Shown here: piece by piece, positions 56,624 to 64,000 of the stretch
Layout: each line of letters begins with the position of its first letter
Position numbering within the stretch: position 1 is the first letter of the stretch
Assembly: GCA_041398745.1 (NCBI GenBank)
Contig: JAWKUB010000005.1
Coordinates: 186,001-250,000, forward strand
Reading direction: 5' to 3'
DNA from: JACKHO01 sp041398745
Lineage (GTDB): Bacteria; Planctomycetota; Planctomycetia; Planctomycetales; Planctomycetaceae
DNA length: 64,000 nucleotides
Position numbers and translations under genes: made by a program
Notes under the pieces: model-generated
What the model was told of the DNA's origin: nothing
Databases searched by the model: none
What the model saw: the letters and a program-made list of their open reading frames with translations, nothing else

Positions 56624-57544
56624 TTACACCACGATCGCAACGTGCGAGTCCTGCAGTTCGACTTTCGGACTCGCGGGGCGACTTGCTTCGGAGGTTGACT
56701 CGGTTTCAGGGTTCCATTCATGAACAAGGAACTGGTCTTTCCCCTCAGCTTTCGCCTGATACATCAATTCATCTGCGGCGCGAATCATCTTTACCGTGTC
56801 TTCGGGCTCAGGAAAAACAACGGCTCCCACACTCCAGGTGACGTCCCAGCCAAGCGTCTTGGCGGCGTTTCGTAGTTGCCCCAGTAGTCGATTCAGGGCA
56901 ATACGGGTACCTTCCGCCGAAGTCCCCGGGAACAAGAGGGTGAATTCATCGCCTCCCATGCGTGCCGCAACGTCGTAATTGCGAACACAGGAACCGAGGA
57001 TTTGGCCCATCTTCTTGAGTAGTTCATCACCCTGCATGTGGCCACGGGTATCGTTGAATGCTTTGAAATCATCAACGTCGATGAACACAACCGACAGCGG
57101 AGTTCGAGTCCGCATACCGCGATTCACTTCCGACGAGAGCATCCTCTCAAAGCCCTGACGGTTGAGTAATCCAGTCAAGGAGTCGGTGTCATTGAAGAGA
57201 TGGGCATCTTCCAATGTGGCGCGGAATTGGCAATTGTGGAGGGCAAACAACAGAATCATCAACGGTCCGATGGCGGCGTTCACGGTCTGAAATGCCGCTG
57301 GATTTCCCATCCCCCAGAAGTAAGGAAACCACCACGCTGCCGCAGCCAGAAGGCCAACGGAGTAGGACCCGGTGCGCCCGTAAAACCACCCGATGTAACC
57401 TGCCGGAGGAAGACACAGTCCAACAGCGAGCAGCGGCAGTCGGAAATGCCCGCCAATCAGCGCACAACAGACCGGTATGGTGAGGAATCCAACATTAAGA
57501 ATTGGACTCCAGTCGAGTTTCGGAAGTGGCTGACGACGTGACAT
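56624..57544 (-). CDS. Diguanylate cyclase (GGDEF) with N-terminal membrane region
   Basis: A 306-aa protein that makes cyclic di-GMP from two GTP. The ATG at 57544 has GAGGG eight bases upstream. Three to four hydrophobic segments (about residues 15-105) act as a membrane sensor module. The catalytic domain begins TDSLTGLLNRQGFE (about 120) and has GGDEF at 197-201. The product-inhibition I-site R188-x-x-D191 lies exactly five residues before GGDEF, so feedback by c-di-GMP is expected. It is upstream on the same strand of the BBP7-type gene, 289 bp away. Confidence 0.94.
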   Translation of the reverse strand: MSRRQPLPKLDWSPILNVGFLTIPVCCALIGGHFRLPLLAVGLCLPPAGYIGWFYGRTGSYSVGLLAAAAWWFPYFWGMGNPAAFQTVNAAIGPLMILLFALHNCQFRATLEDAHLFNDTDSLTGLLNRQGFERMLSSEVNRGMRTRTPLSVVFIDVDDFKAFNDTRGHMQGDELLKKMGQILGSCVRNYDVAARMGGDEFTLLFPGTSAEGTRIALNRLLGQLRNAAKTLGWDVTWSVGAVVFPEPEDTVKMIRAADELMYQAKAEGKDQFLVHEWNPETESTSEASRPASPKVELQDSHVAIVV

Positions 57545-57751
57545 AGTTTCGTCCCTCGCTGGGAAACGAGAAGCCACGAAGCTCCGTCCAGAGTAGCATC
57601 TCAACAAGTGTTGCGATTGTGCATCGCAAGTGAATTTCGCCACTACGGAACAAGATACGTCACATTCCGCCCGCGACGCTTAAAACAATTGAACAATTAG
57701 TCGAGCCTCACCAAGAGGCACGTCAGACTTTGCTTTCGAACAACCGACCAG

Positions 57752-57958
57752 TTAGTGCAATTCGGACTGTTCGTTCCCAACCTGCGTCTTTTCCGCATCT
57801 TTGTGGATCGCCCGGTAGACTTCCTCACGATGGATACTGACGTGCTTGGGGGCTTCGATTCCAAGGCGGACTTTGTCCCCCTGGATGGAAACAACCATCA
57901 ATGTGATGGAGTCGCCAATGATGATTTTTTCATCCTGTTTGCGGCTTAAGACGAGCAT
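57752..57958 (-). CDS. csrA: Carbon storage regulator CsrA
   Basis: A 68-aa RNA-binding regulator that blocks or stabilises mRNAs at GGA-containing hairpins. The N-terminus LVLSRKQDEKIIIGD and the core VRLGIEAPKHVSIHREEVYRA with R44 are canonical. FliW was not found nearby, although CsrA is often controlled by it in flagellated bacteria. It is 207 bp from the diguanylate cyclase start, and no co-operonic gene is clear. Confidence 0.96.
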   Translation of the reverse strand: MLVLSRKQDEKIIIGDSITLMVVSIQGDKVRLGIEAPKHVSIHREEVYRAIHKDAEKTQVGNEQSELH

Positions 57959-58439
57959 CGTCCGGTTCCTTCGTTATGGCTTAATGCTGTGTCCCCCGTC
58001 CTCCTTTGGTCGGCTGGACAAAGAACCCTAGCTCACGTTCCCGAAAAGCAACGTTGCGAAAAGACACCTTGAGCATTCATTTTGAGACGCTGCACAAATG
58101 CAACGTCTAATCCAGGTGCGGCGGTTGTAGCGGTTAAAACCGGCTTCGAGCCTGTCCGCACATAATCCGTGAAATGAAAATAATCGGACCGGTGCGACAG
58201 CTTGGGAGACCTTCCTTGGACCAATGTGCCAGCAAGACGCCCACACACCGCCAATTCGACGACCGTCACAATGGCACCACGCAGTTCCTGGACTTGAGCT
58301 GCTTCTTGATTCGGTAGTTGACAGTCCCCGCCGGAAGTTCACAATGTGGTAAGGATGGCGAGGTGTTGCGCTCCGTTTCAACGTCCCATAACTGCAACAC
58401 CAGACACCTCGTCCCTTCGATTCCAATTCCTCGTATACT
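57959..58439. other. Gap of 481 bp with no gene supported
   Basis: It contains only short frames on the minus strand (for example 58033-58269) without motifs. An imperfect palindromic stretch around 58360-58420 (CGAGGTG and CACCTCG) is noted. The csrA and FHA promoters should lie here. Confidence 0.5.
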
Positions 58440-58910
58440 ATGTCGTCTCTTTCCGCAAAGCTGATTCCACTCGACGGGTCGTCGCCAATCACGATTGACC
58501 TGGAAGTGACCATTGTGGGACGGAAGCCGGGACTGTGCGACATCATCATCGAGGACGGCAGTATTTCCAAACTTCATTGTGCGCTCGCAAAGACCGACGG
58601 CCTCCTCTTTGTTCGCGATTTGGGAAGCACCAACGGCACCAAAGTGAATGGACAACGCGTCAGCCGTGGAGCCCTGTTGCCCGGTGACGAAATTGCCTTC
58701 GCTGCCAAAAAGTTTCGGGTTCATTTGGGACCTGGGGAACCTGAAGTCACGTCGTACGATCGGACCGAGGAAATTGAGTCGTATCCTCTTCCCAATCCCC
58801 CCGGTGCTGAAGACTTCGCCAATGATGACTCCGATCTCGAATTAGCTAGTCAGGCGGACGACAGTGATGAAATCTACATCATCCCCGATGACGCTCCACT
58901 CACTGAATAG
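58440..58910 (+). CDS. FHA-domain protein
   Basis: A 156-aa cytoplasmic protein with one forkhead-associated domain (about residues 8-95) that binds phosphothreonine peptides. The binding residues are visible: R28 in GRK, S43 and H46 in SISKLH, and N65 in GSTNGT. A proline-rich and acidic tail (about 100-156) completes it. It is a possible partner for Ser/Thr kinases such as the one at 33577, but there is no genetic linkage to prove it. Confidence 0.92.
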   Translation: MSSLSAKLIPLDGSSPITIDLEVTIVGRKPGLCDIIIEDGSISKLHCALAKTDGLLFVRDLGSTNGTKVNGQRVSRGALLPGDEIAFAAKKFRVHLGPGEPEVTSYDRTEEIESYPLPNPPGAEDFANDDSDLELASQADDSDEIYIIPDDAPLTE

Positions 58911-58963
58911 TGCTGAGGAGTGAGTTCACATTTGTTCTGTGGCTATCTCGCTAGTTTCACCTT

Positions 58964-59800
58964 ATGACCACCCCATCGGCGCGAAACGATTACCAGCAGG
59001 CTAACAGCCGTGCGTGGGATGAACTGGTACGAAAAGGGAGTTTGTTCGCTCGCGTCGCAACTGACGAGGAATGCGCTCAGCCTCTGGTGACACTGGACTC
59101 ACGCGGCTGGCTTCCTGGTCGGGTCGATGGACTGAAAGTCCTCTGCCTCGCCGCTGGCGGAGGATGGCAATCGATTCTTTATGCCGTCGCCGGGGCTGAC
59201 GTCACCGTGGTTGATCTCAGCGAAGAAATGCTCGCCCTCGATATCCGCGAAGCAGAAAAACGAAATGTCCGCGTGAAAGTTGTCCAAGGCTCGATGGACA
59301 ACCTCGCAGCGTTCGACGCGGGCATGTTCGACATTGTGCATCATCCCGTGAGCACCTGTTACATCCCGAATCTAGAGGCGGTCTACAGGCAAGTAGCGCA
59401 CGTATTGCGAGTGGGCGGACTGTACATCAGTCAGCATAAAAGCCCCACAAGTCTTCAGATTGTCGAACGCGACGCACGCAACCGCTACGTCATGGGCATT
59501 TCGTATTACCACGAAGGAGCCTTGCCTGCAGTCGCCGACACAGCTTACCGCGAAGCGGGGACGGTCGAGTATTTGCATCGCTGGGAAGAACTCATTGGTG
59601 GTCTTTGCCGGACCGGGTTCGTGGTCGAAGATTTGGTTGAACCAAAACGCGGTGATCCCAAAGCGAAGCCGGGTCACTTTAAACACCGCGGCATGTTCAC
59701 TGCCCCGTTCGTCCGCATCAAAGCCCGACGCATCGAGCGACAGCCTGAAGAACTGGGAAGTACGCTGTGGGTGCCCGACTCTGTCATCGAGGGCAGTTGA
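58964..59800 (+). CDS. SAM-dependent class I methyltransferase
   Basis: A 278-aa methyltransferase. The SAM-binding segment is VLCLAAGGGWQS followed by VTVVDLSEEMLALD (the acidic loop), and the post-motif GSMDNLAAFDAGMFDIVHHP. The family resembles small-molecule O- or C-methyltransferases; the substrate is unknown. A 53-bp gap separates it from the FHA gene, so they may be co-transcribed. Confidence 0.87.
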   Translation: MTTPSARNDYQQANSRAWDELVRKGSLFARVATDEECAQPLVTLDSRGWLPGRVDGLKVLCLAAGGGWQSILYAVAGADVTVVDLSEEMLALDIREAEKRNVRVKVVQGSMDNLAAFDAGMFDIVHHPVSTCYIPNLEAVYRQVAHVLRVGGLYISQHKSPTSLQIVERDARNRYVMGISYYHEGALPAVADTAYREAGTVEYLHRWEELIGGLCRTGFVVEDLVEPKRGDPKAKPGHFKHRGMFTAPFVRIKARRIERQPEELGSTLWVPDSVIEGS

Positions 59801-59849
59801 AAGTTCGCGCGAGTCGCATACTCAACTATCTCAACCAACTGGGCAAGGA

Positions 59850-61091
59850 TTACTCTTTGCTGCTCGTCAAACCTTGCAGCAACTCAGCATGCTGCTTCGT
59901 CACAGTCCGCCGGTCATAAAGTTCCACCGCCAACTGCCGAGCTGATCTTCCGGCACGCTGACGGAATGCGACGTCGTCGCACAACTTCTCGACTGCTGCT
60001 GCAATGCGTTTGCTGATGTCGTCAGGATTGTCTGTCGGACAAACAATCCCCGCGGCATTTGTTTCGACGACCGTCGACAGTTCGCAATTTGCCGGGGCCA
60101 ACACAATGGACGGCACACCGGCAGCCAGCACGCCGTACAACTTGCTCGGCATGAGACATTCAACAACTTCCGGTCGCACGGAGACCAAATGGCAATCTGC
60201 CCCGCTGAGGCTCTCCGACAGGAATTCGCGTGGCTGATATGGAAGGAACCGCACGTTCTTCAGGCCGAGTCGTTCCGCACGCTCCTGCAATTGCACTTTC
60301 TGTTGCCCTTCACCAATCAGGACGAACAGGATTTCGGGTCGATTCTGAAGCTGATTGGCTGCGTCCAGCACGGGTTCCAGCAGGTGACCGACTCCCATGT
60401 TTCCGGAATACATGACGACGAAGTCATCATCGATGTTCTCCTGTTGTCGGAAATGGTTGACCTCACTGCGCGGACAAATCGTATTCGTGTCGATCCAGTT
60501 TGGAATCATGGTCAGCCGCTCGGCATCAACACCGTTCCGCTGGCACAGGTTCCGCATGTCGGAACTCAGCACAATGACCTTGTCCGCCTGCTGATATGCT
60601 CCAACCAATTGGCGACGCAGAAACCACGTAATCCAGCCTTCACGGACCTTCCCGACAGCGACTGCAATGTCGGGATAAATGTCCTGGAGATACGCGACAA
60701 ACCGGCAACGATATCTCCATTTGAGGAACCGCCCCAACAGCGGGAGGAAGAAGGGGTCGGTCTCTGTGATGACCACATCTGGTCGAACCGGCAACCAGAG
60801 GGAGGCCCAGAATGCGGCCAGAGTAAACGAGACGAGGTTGAGAATTCGGCCCCAGAATGAATGTTTGCCAAACTGAGTGTGTCGTACGCGTCGAATGGTC
60901 ACGCCGTTGTGCGTCGACGTCCCCGGACGCGGAGGTTCCATCCCGTTGGCGACATGATTGGGCAATCCCACCAGAACCGTCACATCAAATTCGTCGGCCA
61001 AATCCTCGCACAAGTCGGTCAACAACTGCCCCGTCGCCTCGGAGTCGGGCCAGTAGGAACGGTTGATGTACAAAAGCTTGGGACGAGACAC
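59850..61091 (-). CDS. Family 4 glycosyltransferase (WbuB-like)
   Basis: A 413-aa GT4 from a GTG at 61091, which starts SRPKLLYINRSYWPD; the longer frame to a TTG at 61166 has no ribosome site. GT4 landmarks: the N-terminal acceptor lobe, SGNMGVGHLLEPV at the nucleotide-sugar lobe, and ECLMPSKLYGVLAAGVPSIV near the C-terminus. Such enzymes add amino sugars to lipid-linked or capsular glycans, which fits the nearby UDP-sugar dehydrogenase and GT2 only loosely, since neither is in the same operon. Confidence 0.87.
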   Translation of the reverse strand: MSRPKLLYINRSYWPDSEATGQLLTDLCEDLADEFDVTVLVGLPNHVANGMEPPRPGTSTHNGVTIRRVRHTQFGKHSFWGRILNLVSFTLAAFWASLWLPVRPDVVITETDPFFLPLLGRFLKWRYRCRFVAYLQDIYPDIAVAVGKVREGWITWFLRRQLVGAYQQADKVIVLSSDMRNLCQRNGVDAERLTMIPNWIDTNTICPRSEVNHFRQQENIDDDFVVMYSGNMGVGHLLEPVLDAANQLQNRPEILFVLIGEGQQKVQLQERAERLGLKNVRFLPYQPREFLSESLSGADCHLVSVRPEVVECLMPSKLYGVLAAGVPSIVLAPANCELSTVVETNAAGIVCPTDNPDDISKRIAAAVEKLCDDVAFRQRAGRSARQLAVELYDRRTVTKQHAELLQGLTSSKE

Positions 61092-61230
61092 GGAAAGCCA
61101 GTCAGATTTGGCGGGTTCAATGCAAAGTTCAGTGGGCGATTTAGGCCAACCCGTCAGAGAATGCAAGTGCGATCGGAGAGGAAGACGTCATTGGAGTACA
61201 TCTGCAGAATGGTGATCGCGCCCCGATTCC

Positions 61231-61288
61231 CCCTCTCCCCCACGATGGACGATGCAACGTTTTGAGGTGTTCATTGTGGGGGAGAGGG
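61231..61288. repeat. Perfect 13-bp inverted repeat upstream of the IS element
   Basis: CCCTCTCCCCCAC (61231-61243) pairs with GTGGGGGAGAGGG (61276-61288) around a 32-base loop whose first and last four bases also pair. It resembles G/C-rich dispersed intergenic palindromes in many genomes. It lies about 75 bases before the insertion sequence. Confidence 0.8.
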
Positions 61289-61352
61289 ATGGGGTGAGGG
61301 GGAAAAATCCATTGACATTAGCACGCTGGCAACGCTCGCCCCCCTCATCTGG

Positions 61353-61362
61353 CCTGTCGGCC
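61353..61362. repeat. 10-bp target site duplication, left copy
   Basis: CCTGTCGGCC directly before the IS end at 61363; the same ten bases follow the other end at 62642-62651. Confidence 0.93.
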
Positions 61363-62641
61363 CAATACTGTTCGGCACGTTTTTTGCGCCAGGTTGTTGA
61401 TGGGATATACTTTCTGCTTCTGAGGTTTCAAACTCATGGAGGCAGGCGATGGGACGGAAGAGTCGGAAGGGGGCCGAGAATACCACGAAATTGCAGGGGC
61501 TGAAGTATTTCCGACTGATTGACGACCTGTTGGCAGGGCTGCGTGGACAGGGAACGGAGCGTGACAAGGCGGGCAACCGACAGTTGTTCTGCGATCAGTA
61601 TATCGCACTATTGCTGCTATATTTCTTTAATCCGACGGTCACCAGTTTGCGTGGGCTGCAGAAGTTCACCACGCTCGAAAAAGTCCAGAAGCTGTGTGGC
61701 GTCAAACCGACGTCGCTGGGATCGCTCAGTGAGGCGGCACGCGTGTTTGATCCGGCCGTGCTTGAACCAATTATTGCACAACTGGCAGCTCAGGCCCGGA
61801 CATCACCCTCAGCCATGCCTCCCGCCCAACAGGCCGCACTGGCGGGACTGACGGCAGTCGATGGCAGCCTGCTCAAGGCGTTGCCCCGCATGGCCTGGGC
61901 GCTCTGGCAGGATGCCGAGCACCGAGCTGTCAAAATGCATGTGGCGTTTGGCGTGTTCGAGCAGGCACCGCTCGAAGTGGCGGTGACGCATGGCAACGGT
62001 GCAGAACGCGAACAATTGCGGAACATGGTCCAGCCGGGTGGGTTCTATGTGGCCGATCGGGGCTATGCAAACAACGCCATGTTTCGCGAGTTTGATGCAC
62101 AGAACGTGCGGTTTCTCATCCGGGTGCAGGAGAACACCACCTTCGAAGTCCAGGCAGAACAGCCGCTCTCAGACGCAGATTCTCAGGCTGGTGTCGTTCG
62201 CGATGTGCTGGTGCGGCGACTGGGCACCGAAAAGCACAACCGGCTCTTGGAAGAACCGTTGCGGATTGTCGAAATCCGCGGCACCGAACCCGATCAGGTT
62301 TGGATTCTGGCGACCAACGCCCGCGATTTGCCCGCGGAACTCATTGCGGTTGCGTACCGTTATCGCTGGCAAATCGAACTGTTTTTCCGCTGGCTGAAAT
62401 GCGTACTGGGCTGCCGACACCTGCTGAGTCACTGCGAATCGGGCGTGACGCTGCAGGTGTATGCCGCCGTCATCGCGTCTCTGCTGATTAGCCTGTGGAC
62501 CGGCAGCAAGCCGACCAAACGGACCTGGGAAATGCTCTGCCACTACTTCAGTGGCTGGGCCACCCTGGAAGAACTCCACCAACACCTCAATCTCCCCTCA
62601 CCCCGCGACCCACCCCGCAAATCCTGAGCCGAACAGTATTG
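61363..62641 (+). mobile_element. Intact IS4-family insertion sequence, 1279 bp
   Basis: Terminal inverted repeats begin CAATACTGTTCGGC at both ends (first 14 bases identical, about 21 of 26 overall). A perfect 10-bp target duplication flanks the element, as for IS4-type elements. It carries one full transposase gene. Intact ends, duplication and frame indicate a recent insertion. Confidence 0.95.
61449..62627 (+). CDS. IS4-family DDE transposase
   Basis: A 392-aa transposase starting at ATG 61449 after GGAGGC. The catalytic residues are D138 in AVDGS, D203 in VADRGY, and E310 within the YREK signature (Y303, R306, E310, K317 with the exact 2-3-6 spacing). It catalyses cut-and-paste movement. 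The C-terminal proline-rich end (SPRDPPRKS) stops 14 bases before the element's end. No frameshift or stop is visible, so the protein should be complete and active. Confidence 0.96.
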   Translation: MGRKSRKGAENTTKLQGLKYFRLIDDLLAGLRGQGTERDKAGNRQLFCDQYIALLLLYFFNPTVTSLRGLQKFTTLEKVQKLCGVKPTSLGSLSEAARVFDPAVLEPIIAQLAAQARTSPSAMPPAQQAALAGLTAVDGSLLKALPRMAWALWQDAEHRAVKMHVAFGVFEQAPLEVAVTHGNGAEREQLRNMVQPGGFYVADRGYANNAMFREFDAQNVRFLIRVQENTTFEVQAEQPLSDADSQAGVVRDVLVRRLGTEKHNRLLEEPLRIVEIRGTEPDQVWILATNARDLPAELIAVAYRYRWQIELFFRWLKCVLGCRHLLSHCESGVTLQVYAAVIASLLISLWTGSKPTKRTWEMLCHYFSGWATLEELHQHLNLPSPRDPPRKS

Positions 62642-62651
62642 CCTGTCGGCC
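62642..62651. repeat. 10-bp target site duplication, right copy
   Basis: CCTGTCGGCC directly after the IS end at 62641, identical to 61353-61362. Confidence 0.93.
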
Positions 62652-62874
62652 ATCTGAAGTTCTTCCCAAATGAGAGGGGAGAAGAAATGTGACCATTCAT
62701 CGGGCAAAACTGCGACGCTCTCCGTCAAAAGGAGAAATTAAGGTTTGCCCGCCGTTTGGCCTGTTTATCGATTTTTCCCGAAACATCCCCCGAAACGTCG
62801 GGTTTCATCAGTTAACTCTGCCTCTTTTGTCTAGGAGATGGAGTGAAATACGTTCTGAAAACTCACGGTGTGTC

Positions 62875-63084
62875 ATGCGTCGGCTTGCTGGTTGGTTGTT
62901 GTTAGCAATGGTTGCTGCTCTCGTGCTGGTCATTCTGGGGATTTGGAACACCGCGCTCCTCGCCAGTGGCGGTCTCATGCTCGCCGGTGCGACGCTTGGG
63001 CAGTATTTGCTCTGGCGACAGATGAACCTGGACGCGCTGGAACGTATTATGACCGCGTATGTCCAACGGCACGCGGGCGACTAA
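62875..63084 (+). CDS. Small membrane protein, 70 aa
   Basis: The ATG at 62875 opens into MRRLAGWLLLAMVAALVLVIL and a second hydrophobic stretch (LLASGGLMLAGATLGQYLLW), giving two membrane segments. The frame is open further upstream to 62689, but that part is basic and without a helix, and the ribosome site is weak in both cases. The gene lies 49 bases before the PQQ-propeller gene on the same strand and may be co-transcribed. Function unknown. Confidence 0.5.
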   Translation: MRRLAGWLLLAMVAALVLVILGIWNTALLASGGLMLAGATLGQYLLWRQMNLDALERIMTAYVQRHAGD

Positions 63085-63132
63085 GTCTTGCGGTTTCCCT
63101 TCACGTCCCCCTTCTTACACGGATTCGTTGTG

Positions 63133-64000
63133 ATGTCTCGAACTTTCTGCTTTCAACTTGGATTCTGCTTCCTGCTTTTGATTTCCGCAGCTTCGGCTGA
63201 GGATTGGAATCGCTTCCGTGGAGCCAATGGTTCGGGTGTCACCAGTGATGTAGCTCCCACCGAATGGTCGGCCACCAAGAATATTGCGTGGTCCATTAAT
63301 TTGCCGGGTCGTGGTGTGTCATCCCCCATTGTTGTGGGCGACAAGGTGTTTGTGACCTGCTACTCCGGATACGGAATTCCCGGTGAAGACAGTCAAATCG
63401 AAGACTTGAAGCGGCACCTCGTGTGCGTGAATCGCAACAACGGTACCGTGCTCTGGACGGCGACCATCCCGGCTGAATTGCCGGAAGATCCGTATAGCGG
63501 AGCTGGTGTTCCGTCACACGGTTATGCTTCGCATACTCCCACGTCCGATGGAGAACGTGTTTATGTCTTCTTCGGAAAGTCCGGAGCGCTGGCCTTCGAT
63601 TTGGAAGGAAACAAGCTCTGGCAGACCAACCTGGGAAAAGAATCGGGACGCATGCGCTGGGGCTCGGCAGCCAGCCCAATTCTGGTCAACGACCTGCTGG
63701 TGGTGAACGCTTCTGAAGAGTCGGAAGCCCTGGTTGGTCTCAACGCGAAGACCGGCGAAGAAGTCTGGCGTGCGGAGGCGGCCGGCATGGCGGGAACCTG
63801 GAGCACGCCCGCTGTGGCCACGGCCAACGGAGAACAGGAAATCGTACTGGCCGTCCCGTACGAGGTGTGGGGATTCAATCCTGCCAACGGCAAGCTGAAA
63901 TGGTATGCACCGGGAACCGATGACCAGACCATGTCGGCTTCTGTCATTACCGATGGTGATGTCGTCTACGCGATGGGTGGGCGCGGCGGGAATTCCGTTG
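63133..64000 (+). CDS. Partial exported PQQ-like beta-propeller protein (C-terminus beyond window)
   Basis: The frame is open from ATG 63133 to the window edge (289 full codons). A signal peptide (about 1-22, GFCFLLLISAASA) is followed by EDWNRFRGANGSG, close to the opening of the propeller protein at 17258. Propeller blades such as LVGLNAKTGEEVWRAE and VWGFNPANGKLKWYAPG follow. It belongs to the same paralogous family as that gene and is truncated only by the window edge. Confidence 0.9.
   Translation, partial: MSRTFCFQLGFCFLLLISAASAEDWNRFRGANGSGVTSDVAPTEWSATKNIAWSINLPGRGVSSPIVVGDKVFVTCYSGYGIPGEDSQIEDLKRHLVCVNRNNGTVLWTATIPAELPEDPYSGAGVPSHGYASHTPTSDGERVYVFFGKSGALAFDLEGNKLWQTNLGKESGRMRWGSAASPILVNDLLVVNASEESEALVGLNAKTGEEVWRAEAAGMAGTWSTPAVATANGEQEIVLAVPYEVWGFNPANGKLKWYAPGTDDQTMSASVITDGDVVYAMGGRGGNSV

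Noticed and set aside
58028..58570. Minus-strand frame of 180 aa overlapping the FHA gene
   Set aside because: It overlaps the FHA start on the opposite strand and has no recognisable domain.
61231..61288. Palindromes beside the IS considered as a CRISPR array
   Set aside because: A single inverted repeat with no spaced direct repeats and no cas genes.

Overview
The window reads as a chromosomal stretch from a planctomycete, most likely order Planctomycetales. The signs are a Planctomycete-type cytochrome protein (PSCyt1/DUF1549/DUF1553), LEPR-like N-terminal signatures on two very large or truncated surface proteins, a BBP7-type beta-barrel protein, Tat-exported Gfo/Idh/MocA oxidoreductases, PQQ-propeller proteins, a solo formylmethanofuran dehydrogenase subunit A of the tetrahydromethanopterin C1 pathway, and housekeeping genes (fusA, mraZ, cysS, csrA) standing outside the operons they usually occupy. 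Genes are mostly monocistronic or in pairs, alternate between strands, and are separated by 100-480 bp gaps. No rRNA, CRISPR array, prophage or recognised defence island was seen.

Layout. 1-3.7 kb: a truncated surface protein and a cytochrome/PSD1 protein, both minus strand. 3.9-16.3 kb: fhcA, an inverse-autotransporter-like protein with a beta-helix passenger and a textbook terminator, an mreB-mreC pair coupled by an ATGA overlap, and a 1.9k-residue repetitive exported protein. 16.3-27.2 kb, minus strand: ribF, a PQQ-propeller protein, a hypothetical protein, a coupled pair of membrane GTPases, truA, rimI, a nanoRNase-like DHH protein, a small hypothetical protein and a MocA-type oxidoreductase. 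27.5-32.2 kb, plus strand: cysS with a degenerate KMSKS region, a hypothetical protein, a second MocA-type oxidoreductase and a small exported protein. 32.2-35.6 kb, minus strand: a HlyD-like adaptor and a Ser/Thr kinase with an external sensor domain. 35.9-40.4 kb, plus strand: galT lacking the zinc CxxC, metX, a DUF2752 protein and two tandem related lipoproteins. 40.4-50.8 kb: fusA (minus), an outer-membrane-like protein, a GT2, a CBS protein (minus), an exported protein, tRNA-Met(CAU), an SGNH hydrolase, trmB and a UDP-sugar dehydrogenase. 50.9-58 kb: a cloverleaf-like palindromic element, a membrane HEPN (Swt1-like) protein with a zinc ribbon, mraZ, an MMPL/RND transporter, a BBP7-type protein, a diguanylate cyclase and csrA. 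58.4-64 kb: an FHA protein, a methyltransferase, a GT4, an intact IS4-family element with a 10-bp target duplication set in palindromic intergenic repeats, a tiny membrane protein and a truncated PQQ-propeller protein.

The genes do not form one large pathway. Themes are envelope construction and export (mreBC, LEPR proteins, barrels, lipoproteins, GT2/GT4, UDP-sugar dehydrogenase, HlyD, MMPL), signalling (kinase, FHA, GGDEF, CsrA) and translation or RNA modification (cysS, fusA, truA, trmB, rimI, tRNA). The observations most worth following are the membrane HEPN/zinc-ribbon protein next to the cloverleaf element, the CysRS with KLAGS in place of KMSKS, the coupled GTPase pair, the inverse-autotransporter-like protein with a beta-helix passenger, and GalT without its CxxC. 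All calls come from reading the sequence; no database search was run.
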